18,141 nucleotides of DNA from Deltaproteobacteria bacterium (GTDB lineage Bacteria > Desulfobacterota > DSM-4660 > Desulfatiglandales > HGW-15), in contig JAFDHB010000059.1 of assembly GCA_019308985.1 (NCBI GenBank), forward strand, positions 1 to 18,141, given 5' to 3'. The position numbers and the translations under genes were made by a program. How positions within the stretch are numbered: position 1 is the stretch's first letter; each line of letters opens with the position of its first letter. The notes under the pieces were generated by a model. That model searched no databases and was not told the DNA's origin. It saw nothing but the letters and a program-made list of their open reading frames with translations. This document shows, in pieces, positions 1 to 7,998 of the stretch.

Positions 1-113
1 ATGATGTTCTTAGAGGGTTCTGGGCCTTTGATTCAGCTCCACAGATTCCTACTTAACGGGGCAGGGATGAAGCGCAACGCAGAAATTGGACTTTTTACGA
101 AGCCATCATTTTT

Positions 114-213
114 GGAAGTGGAAAGCTCACTGGTGGGGCTCCCGGACTTCAAATCCGGTGTGGGGGGCACAAAAAACCTCCCAGGTGGGTTCGATTCCCA
201 TGCACTTCCGCCA
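114..213 (+). tRNA. selC: tRNA-Sec (anticodon UCA), selenocysteine tRNA
   Basis: This is the tRNA that decodes in-frame UGA as selenocysteine. The sequence folds as a 100-nt tRNA with an encoded CCA at 211-213 and discriminator G210. The anticodon stem is 142-146 with 154-158, and its 7-nt loop carries TCA at 149-151. A long variable arm (161-167 pairing with 177-183, 7 bp, 9-nt loop) and a T arm (185-189 with 197-201, loop TTCGATT) follow. The acceptor stem pairs 114-120 with 203-209. Bacterial tRNA-Sec normally has an eighth acceptor pair; here that position is G121 facing G202, a mismatch. Length, anticodon and long variable arm together leave no realistic alternative. I saw no selenoprotein gene or other sel gene in the window, so the cognate factors must be elsewhere. 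Confidence 0.97.
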
Positions 214-227
214 TAAGGAGAAGGCAG

Positions 228-264
228 GGCTGGTTTCCATGAAATGAGGGAATCAGCCTTTTTT
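228..264 (+). terminator. Rho-independent terminator of selC
   Basis: An 11-bp stem (228-238 with 248-258, two G-T wobbles) has a 9-nt loop and is followed by six T residues at 259-264. It starts 15 nt after the tRNA CCA end. The T tract is only on the + side, so it should stop selC transcription and not that of the facing MFS gene. Confidence 0.9.
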
Positions 265-294
265 GATGGTCGTGGTGCTGATTGGGGACAATCT

Positions 295-1539
295 TCAATG
301 CTTTGATACACCCGGTGGCGTTGCAAACAAAATGATAACCAGGGCAAAGAGGTGTACCCCTATCAACATTTTCCACGCAATGTTGTAGCTTCCAAAGATA
401 TCATATATATAGCCCACCATAGGCGCACCCAGGGATCTGCCAATTAATATGGGGGGCAAAGTGGCTCCGCGTATAGAACCGAGGAAGGCCCTCCCGTAAT
501 AACTGGCCCACAGATAAGTCTGGCAAACAAGGTTAACCCCCACGGAAGAACCGAAAAGGATGCCGGAAGCAAACATCCTCCACGGGGTCGAGGCGACGAG
601 CAACAAGGTAATCGCCACCGTGAATCCCGCGAAACTGCCCGCAGCTATAAATCTCGGCGGGAGACGGTCCAGGAGGAACCCTGCAATGAGTATCATTAGT
701 GTAGCACTTGCCGCATCTGCGGAAAAACATAGGGACACGAGTTTGTGGTCAAACCCCATTTCAATCAAGTAGGGTATGCGATGTAAACTGCCTCCCATTC
801 CAAAGCTCACAAGAGCAAGAGATGACAGGAGGAACCAAAAGGTGCTGGTCCTCATGGCTTCGCCGGCCGACCATATGGGTTCATGGGGTTGTGGAGAGTT
901 GATGATATCACCTTCCGTAATAGACACATTATCTCCGTCAGGCAATAGCCCCATGTCCTCGGGTTGTCGCCTTAACAAGAGCAGGGACGGGAGAATTATG
1001 AGAGTCATGCAAATCAATGCAAGAATCAACCATGCCCTTCGCCACCCGAAGTCGTCAATGAGGGTCTGGGTAATGGGGAATAAGATCACTGGACCCAGGC
1101 TCGTTCCAAGGCTGGTAATGGAAAGGGCAAGACCGCGTCGCCTCACGAACCACTTTGCAATAGGTACCGACGTCAAGATGGGGCCACCTGTACCAACAAG
1201 GCCGGCAAAACCTATAAAAGCGAACAGAAAGAAAAGGGAATAAACACCGGTCACGGTCGACATACCGATCATGCAGAGGCCCGTGATGAGTCCAGTGACC
1301 GGGACCATGATCCGCGGACCGTACCTGTCAAGCAGCATTCCCAGGAAGACGCTGGAGATTGCGGCAGATAGCGCTTGGCCGGTGGTCATCCAGCCGAAGA
1401 TGCTCCGCGAAAATCCAAGATCCTCGCACATGGGGATGATGAATAGGCCGAGGTTCAACCCTCCTGCGGCCTCTGCCGCAAAATTGACTACTGAAAGTGT
1501 GGCTACTATAATCCAGCCATAAAAAATCTTTGCTGCCAA
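295..1539 (-). CDS. MFS transporter, oxalate/formate or monocarboxylate carrier-like
   Basis: A 414-residue, very hydrophobic protein with about 12 predicted membrane segments and a soluble central loop near residues 195-225 rich in Asp, Glu and Pro. The opening FYGWIIV and the motif G-x3-D71-R72-x-G74-x-R76 between helices 2 and 3 are typical of the major facilitator superfamily, and resemble the oxalate:formate antiporter/monocarboxylate group. The substrate cannot be read from the sequence. The start is TTG at 1537-1539, supported by a GAGGGA ribosome site (complement of 1545-1550) at proper spacing. It lies 27 nt after a second MFS gene on the same strand and is probably the last gene of the cobB-asd-MFS-MFS operon. 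The two carriers differ enough that a recent tandem duplication is unlikely. Confidence 0.9.
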   Translation of the reverse strand: MAAKIFYGWIIVATLSVVNFAAEAAGGLNLGLFIIPMCEDLGFSRSIFGWMTTGQALSAAISSVFLGMLLDRYGPRIMVPVTGLITGLCMIGMSTVTGVYSLFFLFAFIGFAGLVGTGGPILTSVPIAKWFVRRRGLALSITSLGTSLGPVILFPITQTLIDDFGWRRAWLILALICMTLIILPSLLLLRRQPEDMGLLPDGDNVSITEGDIINSPQPHEPIWSAGEAMRTSTFWFLLSSLALVSFGMGGSLHRIPYLIEMGFDHKLVSLCFSADAASATLMILIAGFLLDRLPPRFIAAGSFAGFTVAITLLLVASTPWRMFASGILFGSSVGVNLVCQTYLWASYYGRAFLGSIRGATLPPILIGRSLGAPMVGYIYDIFGSYNIAWKMLIGVHLFALVIILFATPPGVSKH

Positions 1540-1566
1540 ATTTGTCCCTCGATTATTTGAAATCCC

Positions 1567-2823
1567 CTAATCAGAGACCTGTTCCCCGTCCCGTGTAAAG
1601 AAATATATTACCAACGCAATGACCATTCCCAGGAATCCGATGAAAAAGGCCTTTTGATATTCTTGAGGGCCGACTATCTGGCTCGTGCTCCATTGATCCA
1701 GGACCCATCCCATTCCCTGCATGAAAACCGCCGCACCCAGCATGGTAAAAAGATTTACGCCGGTAAAGGCCATCCCTTGCATCTCAGCCGGCACCCATTC
1801 TTTGATATGGGCATACATGATAATGCCAAACCCGCTGGATACCCCCAGGAAAAAGAATATTACACCCAGCATCAAGAGGTTATCCTTGAAAAATCCCAGG
1901 GAAAGGGCGAACAGGGTAAGGCTCATGACCATAAGACCGAGTATGACCGCGGTCTTCCTGCTGTTCAAGACCCGATCTGAGAGCCACCCTCCAAGGGGAG
2001 AGCCCACCACCAGCCCGATATTCAACAGCAGGAGGATGTTTCCCGCCTCCACCGGGGAAAAGCCCAGTCCCTTTATGAGATAAGGTCCCGCCCAAAGGCC
2101 CTGGATTGCCACAAATACCCCGTACCTGAAAAAGGTCCCCGTGGAGATCAGCCAGTATTCCCTGCGGCCCAAAAGAAGGCCGATCATGCTTAGAACACCG
2201 TAAGCCTCTTGACTCTTCTCTTCGCCTAAAGCAACTCCCGCAGGACTATCCCTTACGACCAAGAAAAAAACCACAGACAAGAAGGCTGTCGTACATCCTA
2301 TGATTGTAAAGGAAAGTCTCCATCCCAGCGCGTTCATCAGCAGGGCGAGGGGTGTTGCCGCAACCATATTGCCGATAGTACCGATGGCCAAGAGGACACC
2401 CGAGAGGGTCGCGAATTGACGGGGCGAGAACCATGCCGTGAAGAGCTTCAATGATCCCATAAGGTTGCCCGCCATTCCCAGGCCCAGGAGCATTCGACCT
2501 ATCACCCCGGTCCCAAGTCCGTTGGAGCCGGCGAAAATCCATGCCCCCAGTGCCCCGAGCAGGCTTAAACCTGACATTATCAGCCGGGCCCCGAGCCTGT
2601 CCAAGAACAGGGCCAGGGGAATTTGGGCGAAGGCAAAGGCATAAAAAAACGCGGCGCTGAGAAGTCCCAACTGTTCCGAAGTTATTGAAAATTCTACCTG
2701 GAGCTGGGGGGCGATTATGGCGTTGGATACCCTGTAGAACTGGGAGCTTATAAAAAGAAGGGAACAAAGCCCAAAAATGACCCACCTGCTCTTTTTCGGC
2801 CCGGGGTTTTCTGAGCGGTTCAC
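1567..2823 (-). CDS. MFS transporter
   Basis: A 418-residue inner-membrane carrier of the major facilitator superfamily with about 12 predicted helices. The motif around LDRLGAR (D75, R76, G78, R80) is the conserved loop between helices 2 and 3. The substrate is unknown. The reading frame is open back to a GTG at 2901, but that would overlap asd by about 60 nt with no ribosome site and add 26 polar residues of no family character. I chose GTG at 2821-2823, which has AGGG (complement of 2829-2832) five bases upstream and lies 17 nt after the asd stop. A GTG at 2827-2829 is the alternative. Same strand and tight spacing point to co-transcription with cobB and asd. Confidence 0.88.
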   Translation of the reverse strand: MNRSENPGPKKSRWVIFGLCSLLFISSQFYRVSNAIIAPQLQVEFSITSEQLGLLSAAFFYAFAFAQIPLALFLDRLGARLIMSGLSLLGALGAWIFAGSNGLGTGVIGRMLLGLGMAGNLMGSLKLFTAWFSPRQFATLSGVLLAIGTIGNMVAATPLALLMNALGWRLSFTIIGCTTAFLSVVFFLVVRDSPAGVALGEEKSQEAYGVLSMIGLLLGRREYWLISTGTFFRYGVFVAIQGLWAGPYLIKGLGFSPVEAGNILLLLNIGLVVGSPLGGWLSDRVLNSRKTAVILGLMVMSLTLFALSLGFFKDNLLMLGVIFFFLGVSSGFGIIMYAHIKEWVPAEMQGMAFTGVNLFTMLGAAVFMQGMGWVLDQWSTSQIVGPQEYQKAFFIGFLGMVIALVIYFFTRDGEQVSD

Positions 2824-2840
2824 TTCCACCCTATCACGGC

Positions 2841-3956
2841 CTAAGACAGATGCCCCAGGATGATCTTCAGGATCCTCCTGACGGGTTCGGCAGCGCCCCA
2901 CAGGAGCTGATCACCACAGGTAAAGGCGGTGACGTATTTCGTCCCCATGAGCATTTTTCTGATCCGACCCACGGGGACGGTAAGGGTGCCGCTCACGGCC
3001 GCAGGAGTTAAGCCTTCAATGGTGGACTCCTTGACATTCGGCACGACCCTCACCCACTCATTGCCATTCTCAATGATTGCGGATATATCATCAAGGGGCA
3101 CATCCTTTTTGAGCTTGATAGTGAGCGCCTGGCTGTGACAACGCATGGCGCCGACACGCACACAGATTCCATCCACGGGAATGGGTTCTTTCGTCTGAAG
3201 TATCTTGTTGGTTTCCACGAACCCCTTCCATTCTTCCCTGGTCTGGCCCGATTCCATGGGCCTGTCAATCCAGGGAATCAAACTGGCGGCCAAGGGGACG
3301 CCGAAATTATCAGCTGGAAAGGAGGGGGCTCTCAGTTCCCGTGTAATCGCCTCGTCTATTTGTATGGCTGTAGATGCAGGGTCTTCCAGCAGGTCCCGGG
3401 CGGAATTCGCGAGGCGGGCCATCTGGAGGACCAGCTCTCTCATATGCTTGGCTCCGGCACCCGATGCTGATTGGTAGGTCATTGTGGAAAGCCATTCTAT
3501 CAAACCCTCCTGAAAGAGGCCTGAGAGGGCCATGAGCATCAAGCTCACCGTGCAGTTACCACCGACAAAGGTCTTTACTCCTGTTGCCAGGCCTTTGTCT
3601 ATGACGCTCCGATTTACAGGGTCAAGAACGATTATACTCTCATCCTCCAGCCGGAGTGTGGATGCAGAATCGATCCAGTACCCGTTCCAGCCTGTCTTCC
3701 TGAGATCAGAATAGACCCTTTTGGTATAATCTCCACCCTGGCAAGTAACTATGATATCCATGGCCTTGAGGAGGTCAATATCGTACGCATCCCTCAGAGG
3801 CGGGATTTCAACACCGGTCTCCGGGCCCTTGCCCCCCACGTTGGAAGTGGTGAAGAATACCGGATCGTAACCCGCAAAGTCGCCTTCTTCCAGCATCCTA
3901 CCCACAAGTACAGAGCCCACCATGCCTCTCCAACCTATAAACCCGACCGTTTTCAT
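2841..3956 (-). CDS. asd: Aspartate-semialdehyde dehydrogenase
   Basis: Cytoplasmic enzyme that reduces L-aspartyl-4-phosphate to aspartate semialdehyde with NADPH, the branch step to lysine/diaminopimelate, threonine and methionine. The protein has 371 residues, close to the 367 of E. coli Asd, and opens with the dinucleotide-binding sequence GFIGWRGMVGSVL. Catalytic Cys135 lies in GGNCTVS. R267 and H274 (in VRVGAMRCHSQA) fall at the E. coli numbers, so this is the long proteobacterial form. The ATG overlaps the cobB TGA in an ATGA junction, and a strong AAGGGGGG ribosome site lies 8 nt upstream inside cobB. This arrangement usually means translational coupling. All key residues are present, so it should be active. 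Confidence 0.97.
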   Translation of the reverse strand: MKTVGFIGWRGMVGSVLVGRMLEEGDFAGYDPVFFTTSNVGGKGPETGVEIPPLRDAYDIDLLKAMDIIVTCQGGDYTKRVYSDLRKTGWNGYWIDSASTLRLEDESIIVLDPVNRSVIDKGLATGVKTFVGGNCTVSLMLMALSGLFQEGLIEWLSTMTYQSASGAGAKHMRELVLQMARLANSARDLLEDPASTAIQIDEAITRELRAPSFPADNFGVPLAASLIPWIDRPMESGQTREEWKGFVETNKILQTKEPIPVDGICVRVGAMRCHSQALTIKLKKDVPLDDISAIIENGNEWVRVVPNVKESTIEGLTPAAVSGTLTVPVGRIRKMLMGTKYVTAFTCGDQLLWGAAEPVRRILKIILGHLS

Positions 3957-4729
3957 TGAATTAGCCCCCCTTGTTGCAAGGCCTCCAGGATTCCGCCAAG
4001 GGCCTTTCCAATGGAGTCATGTATCACCAGCTCCGCATCCCCATCAAGAGGTGTCTCATCCCTATTAATGATGACGAGCCTTGATCCACTCTCCCTTGCA
4101 TGGACAGGTATCGAAGCTGCAGGGTATACCACCAGGGAAGATCCCAAGACAATGCACAGATCACACTCCCTGGCATACCTCATGGCCAGCTCCATCTTGT
4201 CCTGTGGCATCGCCTGGCCGAAGGAAATGGTCTCGGGTTTGAGGATGCCGGAACACTCGTCACAGTACGGCACCTTGGTACCCGACCTTATACGTTCTTC
4301 AATGAGATCCCTGTCGTATTTCTTGCCGCATTTCAGACAGGAGACGGAAAAAGCGGTTCCGTGGATCTCGATGATCTTTTCGGGAGAATTGCCCGCCTTG
4401 TGATGGAGATGATCTATATTTTGTGTAACGATTGCCAGCAATTTGCCCGTATCTTCCAGTTTCTTGATTGCCAGATGTCCCCGGTTGGGCTGTGCATCCT
4501 TCATCAATTGATAGGACTCGGTACTCATCTTCCAGTATTTCTCCCTTGCCCTTTCGTCGGAGATGAATTTTTGGTAATAAAAATCCGATGGATCGTATTT
4601 TGACCACAGTCCGCCGGGACTCCTGAAATCCGGGATACCGGACTCAGTGCTCAGGCCGGCTCCTGCAAAGACAAGAATCCCGTCGGCACTACCGATCAGC
4701 TCCGCCCCTTTTCTAATAAGCTCATCCAT
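3953..4729 (-). CDS. cobB: NAD-dependent protein deacylase, Sir2 (sirtuin) family
   Basis: Removes acyl groups, most likely acetyl, from lysines of cytoplasmic proteins, consuming NAD+ and giving nicotinamide and O-acetyl-ADP-ribose. The 258-residue protein shows the sirtuin signatures in order: GAGLSTESGIPDFR (residues 23-36), TQNID (102-106), catalytic H123 in EIHG, zinc cysteines C131/C134 and C156/C159, and GSSLVVYPA (196-204). The layout resembles the compact class U/II bacterial enzymes such as Thermotoga Sir2. I do not see the Tyr/Arg pair of desuccinylating class III sirtuins after GLW, so deacetylation is the better guess. The ATG has GGGAG about 8 nt upstream. It is the first gene of the operon leading into asd. 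Confidence 0.95.
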   Translation of the reverse strand: MDELIRKGAELIGSADGILVFAGAGLSTESGIPDFRSPGGLWSKYDPSDFYYQKFISDERAREKYWKMSTESYQLMKDAQPNRGHLAIKKLEDTGKLLAIVTQNIDHLHHKAGNSPEKIIEIHGTAFSVSCLKCGKKYDRDLIEERIRSGTKVPYCDECSGILKPETISFGQAMPQDKMELAMRYARECDLCIVLGSSLVVYPAASIPVHARESGSRLVIINRDETPLDGDAELVIHDSIGKALGGILEALQQGGLIQ

Positions 4730-4767
4730 TGATCAATCTCCCGGAGTAGAAGATTTGGAGGCGTTAT

Positions 4768-4795
4768 ATTATTGATGAATCCATGGTGTTGTCAA
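4768..4795 (-). promoter_or_regulatory. Sigma70-like promoter of the cobB-asd-MFS operon
   Basis: On the minus strand a perfect TTGACA (complement of 4790-4795) is followed after 16 nt by AATAAT (complement of 4768-4773, five of six matches to TATAAT). The expected transcript start is near 4761, about 32 nt before the cobB ATG. Confidence 0.7.
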
Positions 4796-5110
4796 CAGGA
4801 TTTGCAACTGCTCGTAGCGGGGTTTCCCTGGTTGATGGATGATTCACTTCGCACCTCCTGGACAAACCCTGTGATGCCACATGTCCCTGATCATTTTGTG
4901 GTAGCTATCATAATAGGTGATTCTGGGCCTAGCAAATGAAATATTTCTCAAGGGGATAAGAATTGTATAGGTAGGTGAGATTAGCGTGTGTCTATTACTG
5001 TTACAAAGAATTTAGCTCTTTCGAAAACTCGCAATTTGTGCTAGATAGTAGATCACTGTTAGAACTCAGGAGTATCGGAAAGGCCTAGCACCAAGTTGGT
5101 TCCTTGATCC
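4796..5110. other. Intergenic region between divergent cobB and diiron-protein genes
   Basis: No open frame with a ribosome site and no RNA fold I can support is seen here. The stretch is AT-richer than its neighbours. It holds a 9-nt direct repeat, GGCCTAGCA, at 4926-4934 and 5082-5090, too short to mean much alone. The promoter for the plus-strand gene at 5122 should lie here, but I found no convincing -35/-10 pair. Confidence 0.5.
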
Positions 5111-5121
5111 AGGGTTCAACC

Positions 5122-5592
5122 ATGTTTACGGTCAGTGAAGTCTATCATCTTGCCATGAGGCTCGAAGAAAACGGGGAGGCCTTCTATAGAGGGGCAATGA
5201 AAAGAGCAACCGCCGGCCCCGTCAGAGACCTCCTTCAATGGCTTGCAAATGAAGAGGTTGCGCACAGAGAATGGTTTGCCCAGAGGGAGGCGGCCGTCAA
5301 GGGCACACCCGATGATATCGCCCTGGACGAGATGGGAAACAAGATGCTTCAGGATATAGTGGGAAAACAGACCTTCTCCCTGGGAGAGGCGGATGTATCC
5401 GGGATAAATACCGTCGGTGAAATGATCAGGCTGGCCATAGAATTTGAGGAAGACACCATTATCTTCTTCAACATGATAGCCACACTGGTAGGAGACAGGG
5501 AAACCCTCGTCCACCTGACGGAAATAATCGAGGAAGAAAAAAGACACGTGTCGGCACTAAAGGAAAAGATCACGGAAAACGGCGAGCAGTAA
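5122..5592 (+). CDS. Ferritin-like diiron protein, rubrerythrin-type without rubredoxin domain
   Basis: A 156-residue four-helix protein. Iron-ligand motifs appear in order: E16 and/or E19 with Y22 in EENGEAFY, E45-x2-H48 in NEEVAH, E107-E110 in the third helix, and E139-x2-H142 in EEEKRH. This is the rubrerythrin pattern of a carboxylate-bridged di-iron site, used in that family for peroxide reduction in anaerobes. No CxxC pair is present, so the rubredoxin domain is missing and an outside electron donor would be needed. The start is ATG at 5122, with AGGG at 5111-5114 seven bases upstream; a TTG at 5104 in the same frame has no such site. It probably heads a plus-strand cluster with the aminopeptidase 54 nt downstream. 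A storage or iron-sensing role is possible. Confidence 0.85.
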   Translation: MFTVSEVYHLAMRLEENGEAFYRGAMKRATAGPVRDLLQWLANEEVAHREWFAQREAAVKGTPDDIALDEMGNKMLQDIVGKQTFSLGEADVSGINTVGEMIRLAIEFEEDTIIFFNMIATLVGDRETLVHLTEIIEEEKRHVSALKEKITENGEQ

Positions 5593-5646
5593 GTGAGCAT
5601 AGTAAATAATGGGGCTCCAGAGATTACTGGCGAGGAGGAGAAGAGG

Positions 5647-6846
5647 ATGCTGTCTAAAAAAAACCTTGAAAAATACGCAGATGTCTTGATTTGGGCCCTC
5701 AAGAGGGCCAGAAACGGGAGATACAGGAAGGATGATGTGATCCTGGTGAGATACGGGCTTCATTCCATCAAATTGGCTGAGTCGATACAGCTCAGGATCC
5801 TTGAGCTCGGGATGCATCCTGTCATGCGTATGGGGCTGACGTCAAGGATGGAACGGAATTTCTATGGAATCGCAAATCAAAAGCAACTGGTCTTTCACCC
5901 TGCGGGAGAAAAGCAGCTTTACGAGAGCCTGAACGGGGGCATATACATCCATTCCCCTGAATCACTCACGCATCTCAGGGACATCGATCCCCGAAGGATC
6001 GGAAAGACGACCCTCTCCTTTAAGCCTTACAGGGATATCCTTAACAGGAGAGAAGAGAGAGGGCTTTTCGGGTGGACCCTTTGCTTGATGCCCACAGAGG
6101 AGCTTGCAAAGGCCGCCGGTATCTCCATGGAGCAATATTCCCGGCAGATAGCAAAGGCCTGTTACCTGGACAAAGAAGATCCTGCTGGTGAATGGGAAAG
6201 GATATACCGACATGCTGCAGAGATCAAGAAATGGATCAACAGCCTGGATATCAAATATCTCCACATTGAATCGAAAAATGTCGATCTCAAGATCACCATG
6301 GGACCCCGGAGGAAGTGGGTGGGGGTATCGGGCCACAACATACCCAGTTTTGAGATCTTCACCTGCCCGGACTACAGGGGCACGGAAGGTATGTACTATG
6401 CGGACCAGTCCTCATATCGGAACGGAAACCTGGTAAAGGGAGTTAAGCTGTCTTTCAAGAAGGGGGCTGTGGTTAACGCAAAGGCCCAAGAGGGGGAAGA
6501 TTTCCTAAAAAAGCAGCTGTCCATGGACAAGGGGGCCAAAAGGGTAGGGGAGTTTTCCCTGACAGACAAGCGCTTCTCCAGGATAGACCGCTATATGGCA
6601 AACACCCTTTATGACGAGAATTACGGGGGAAATAATGGCAACTGCCACCTCGCCCTGGGCTCTTCTTACTCGGATACCTACGAGGGCAATCCCGCACGAC
6701 TCACGAAGGAGAAAAAGGAAAAGCTGGGGTTTAATGATTCGGCCCTCCATTGGGATTTGGTCAACACGGAGGATAAGAGGGTGGTAGCCATTCTCGGGTC
6801 CGGAAAGAAGACCCTGCTATATGAAAAAGGCATGTTCGCATACTAG
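5647..6846 (+). CDS. Aminopeptidase, peptidase family M29
   Basis: Cytoplasmic metal-dependent exopeptidase that removes N-terminal residues from peptides (thermophilic aminopeptidase/AmpS family). The 399-residue protein has the M29 landmarks: E247 in CPDYRGTEG, E302 in GEFSL, LYDEN with E324, H334 in NCHLALG, and H368/D370 in HWD. These match in order and spacing the family's two-metal ligands (two Glu, two His, one Asp). The frame is open from a GTG at 5593 directly after the preceding stop. I chose ATG at 5647 because GAGGAGGAG (5632-5640) lies six bases upstream and because MLSKKNLEKYADVLIW fits the usual family start. It sits between the diiron protein and the nuclease on the same strand. 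Confidence 0.92.
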   Translation: MLSKKNLEKYADVLIWALKRARNGRYRKDDVILVRYGLHSIKLAESIQLRILELGMHPVMRMGLTSRMERNFYGIANQKQLVFHPAGEKQLYESLNGGIYIHSPESLTHLRDIDPRRIGKTTLSFKPYRDILNRREERGLFGWTLCLMPTEELAKAAGISMEQYSRQIAKACYLDKEDPAGEWERIYRHAAEIKKWINSLDIKYLHIESKNVDLKITMGPRRKWVGVSGHNIPSFEIFTCPDYRGTEGMYYADQSSYRNGNLVKGVKLSFKKGAVVNAKAQEGEDFLKKQLSMDKGAKRVGEFSLTDKRFSRIDRYMANTLYDENYGGNNGNCHLALGSSYSDTYEGNPARLTKEKKEKLGFNDSALHWDLVNTEDKRVVAILGSGKKTLLYEKGMFAY

Positions 6847-6902
6847 GATTTCTCGTACCTGTCAGGGCCTTTCTCGGAGTGGGGGGATAGAAAGACTGAC
6901 CG

Positions 6903-7670
6903 TTGCTGAGGCATACGTTCATACATATACAGGGTATCGGGCCGAAGAGCGAGCTGAAGCTCTGGAAGCAGGGTATCACCACATGGGAGACGTTCCTGGA
7001 GAGGAAAGGCACAATTTTCTCTCCCACGCGGGACTCCTTTATCCGGGGGGAGTTGGAACAATCTCTTGTTCACAGGGATGACATCACTTTTTTCAGCCGG
7101 CGCCTCGCCTCGGTACACCTGTGGCGCCTTTTCGAGGCATTCAGGGATAGGGTGGTGTACCTGGATATCGAGACGAGTGGTGGATACCAGGGTCTGGACG
7201 ATATCAGCATCATAGGAATCTATGATGGCACGGAAGTGAAGACATTTGTCAGCGGGTATAACCTGGATGAGTTTGAACAAGCGATTCATGGCTACCAGAT
7301 AATCATAACTTTCAACGGGGGGAGTTTTGATCTGCCCTATGTAAGACGTCATTTTCCTGAAGTACAACTACCTCCTGTGCACATAGATCTGTTCCCCTTG
7401 ATGGCAAGGCTGGGTTACAGGGGTGGGCTCAAAAGCGTCGAAAAGCAACTGGGTATAGCAAGAGAAGCAGACATAGAGGGAATGAACGGTTATGATGCGG
7501 TAAAACTCTGGGCGGCCTATCAGTGGGGGGATGATCAGGCCCTGGAACGCCTGATCAAGTATAACACCGCAGATATCGTCAACCTACAGCCACTGATGGA
7601 AAGTGCTTACGCTGAGATGAAGGAAAAACTCTTCGGCCAATGCCCTGAACTCAAAAAGGCCCGCGGGTAA
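6903..7670 (+). CDS. RNase H-fold DEDD exonuclease, YprB-like
   Basis: Predicted 3'-5' nuclease of 255 residues with the RNase_H_2 (YprB) fold. The N-terminus (residues 5-33, FIHIQGIGPKSELKLW and on) looks like a helix-hairpin-helix nucleic-acid-binding segment. The catalytic part starts at D88 and E90 (YLDIET), continues with D143 (FNGGSFDLP) and HID near 160-162, and ends with Y220-x3-D224 (YNTAD), the tyrosine type of DEDD nucleases. The substrate is unknown; relatives are listed as DNA- or RNA-acting without a firm role. The only sensible start is TTG at 6903: the frame closes with TGA at 6897-6899 and no ATG lies near. The ribosome site is weak, so expression may be low or coupled to the M29 gene 56 nt upstream. 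Confidence 0.85.
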   Translation: MLRHTFIHIQGIGPKSELKLWKQGITTWETFLERKGTIFSPTRDSFIRGELEQSLVHRDDITFFSRRLASVHLWRLFEAFRDRVVYLDIETSGGYQGLDDISIIGIYDGTEVKTFVSGYNLDEFEQAIHGYQIIITFNGGSFDLPYVRRHFPEVQLPPVHIDLFPLMARLGYRGGLKSVEKQLGIAREADIEGMNGYDAVKLWAAYQWGDDQALERLIKYNTADIVNLQPLMESAYAEMKEKLFGQCPELKKARG

Positions 7671-7690
7671 GTCTTGTCCGGCGGGCCTTT
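7655..7690 (+). terminator. Intrinsic terminator ending the diiron/M29/nuclease cluster
   Basis: A perfect 10-bp stem (7655-7664 with 7681-7690, AAAGGCCCGC and its complement) has a 16-nt loop and a pyrimidine-rich tail with few T residues. The nuclease TAA at 7668-7670 lies in the loop, so the hairpin forms within the last codons. The short T run lowers confidence in strong termination. Confidence 0.65.
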
Positions 7691-7998
7691 CCTCACTTAG
7701 GGTTTGTTTGCAGAGATGGTGATATGATAGCTTGAGTTGGGCTGATAGTTGGCGATCCTACGGGGTTTTTGCCTATATTTCTTCAGCTTCCCCGGATGCC
7801 GTTATTTTCCCCTGGGCAACACTTCACACGGGGTATAAATAGAAAGTGCCCGGTGGAAAAGTTGCACGCACATCCGAGAAGCCGGTTACCTTGTTACTGC
7901 TCGCCCTGACTCTTGGATCCAACAGGCTATTACTAAAATAATATCGGAATCGCCCAAGTAAAGACACCCTTGAAAAAATTTGTTTTATGCTGAAGAGG
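7691..7998. other. Convergent intergenic region, no gene seen
   Basis: About 300 nt lie between the plus-strand nuclease and the minus-strand kinase. No frame has both a good start site and protein-like composition. A minus-strand frame of 66 codons (7824-8024) runs into the repeat and has no ribosome site. A 15-nt piece at 7892-7906 equals the complement of a conserved stretch near the 3' end of 16S rRNA (see findings). Otherwise I recognise nothing. Confidence 0.5.

Noticed and set aside
3..56. Open frame at the left edge ending in TAA at 54-56, possibly the tail of a gene upstream of selC
   Set aside because: Only 17 codons are visible, without recognisable family sequence. It could be the end of a real gene, but the window does not support a call.
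114..264. selC as an attachment site of an integrated island
   Set aside because: tRNA-Sec genes are common integration sites, but no integrase, direct repeat of the tRNA 3' end or change in gene character is seen in the 18 kb to its right.
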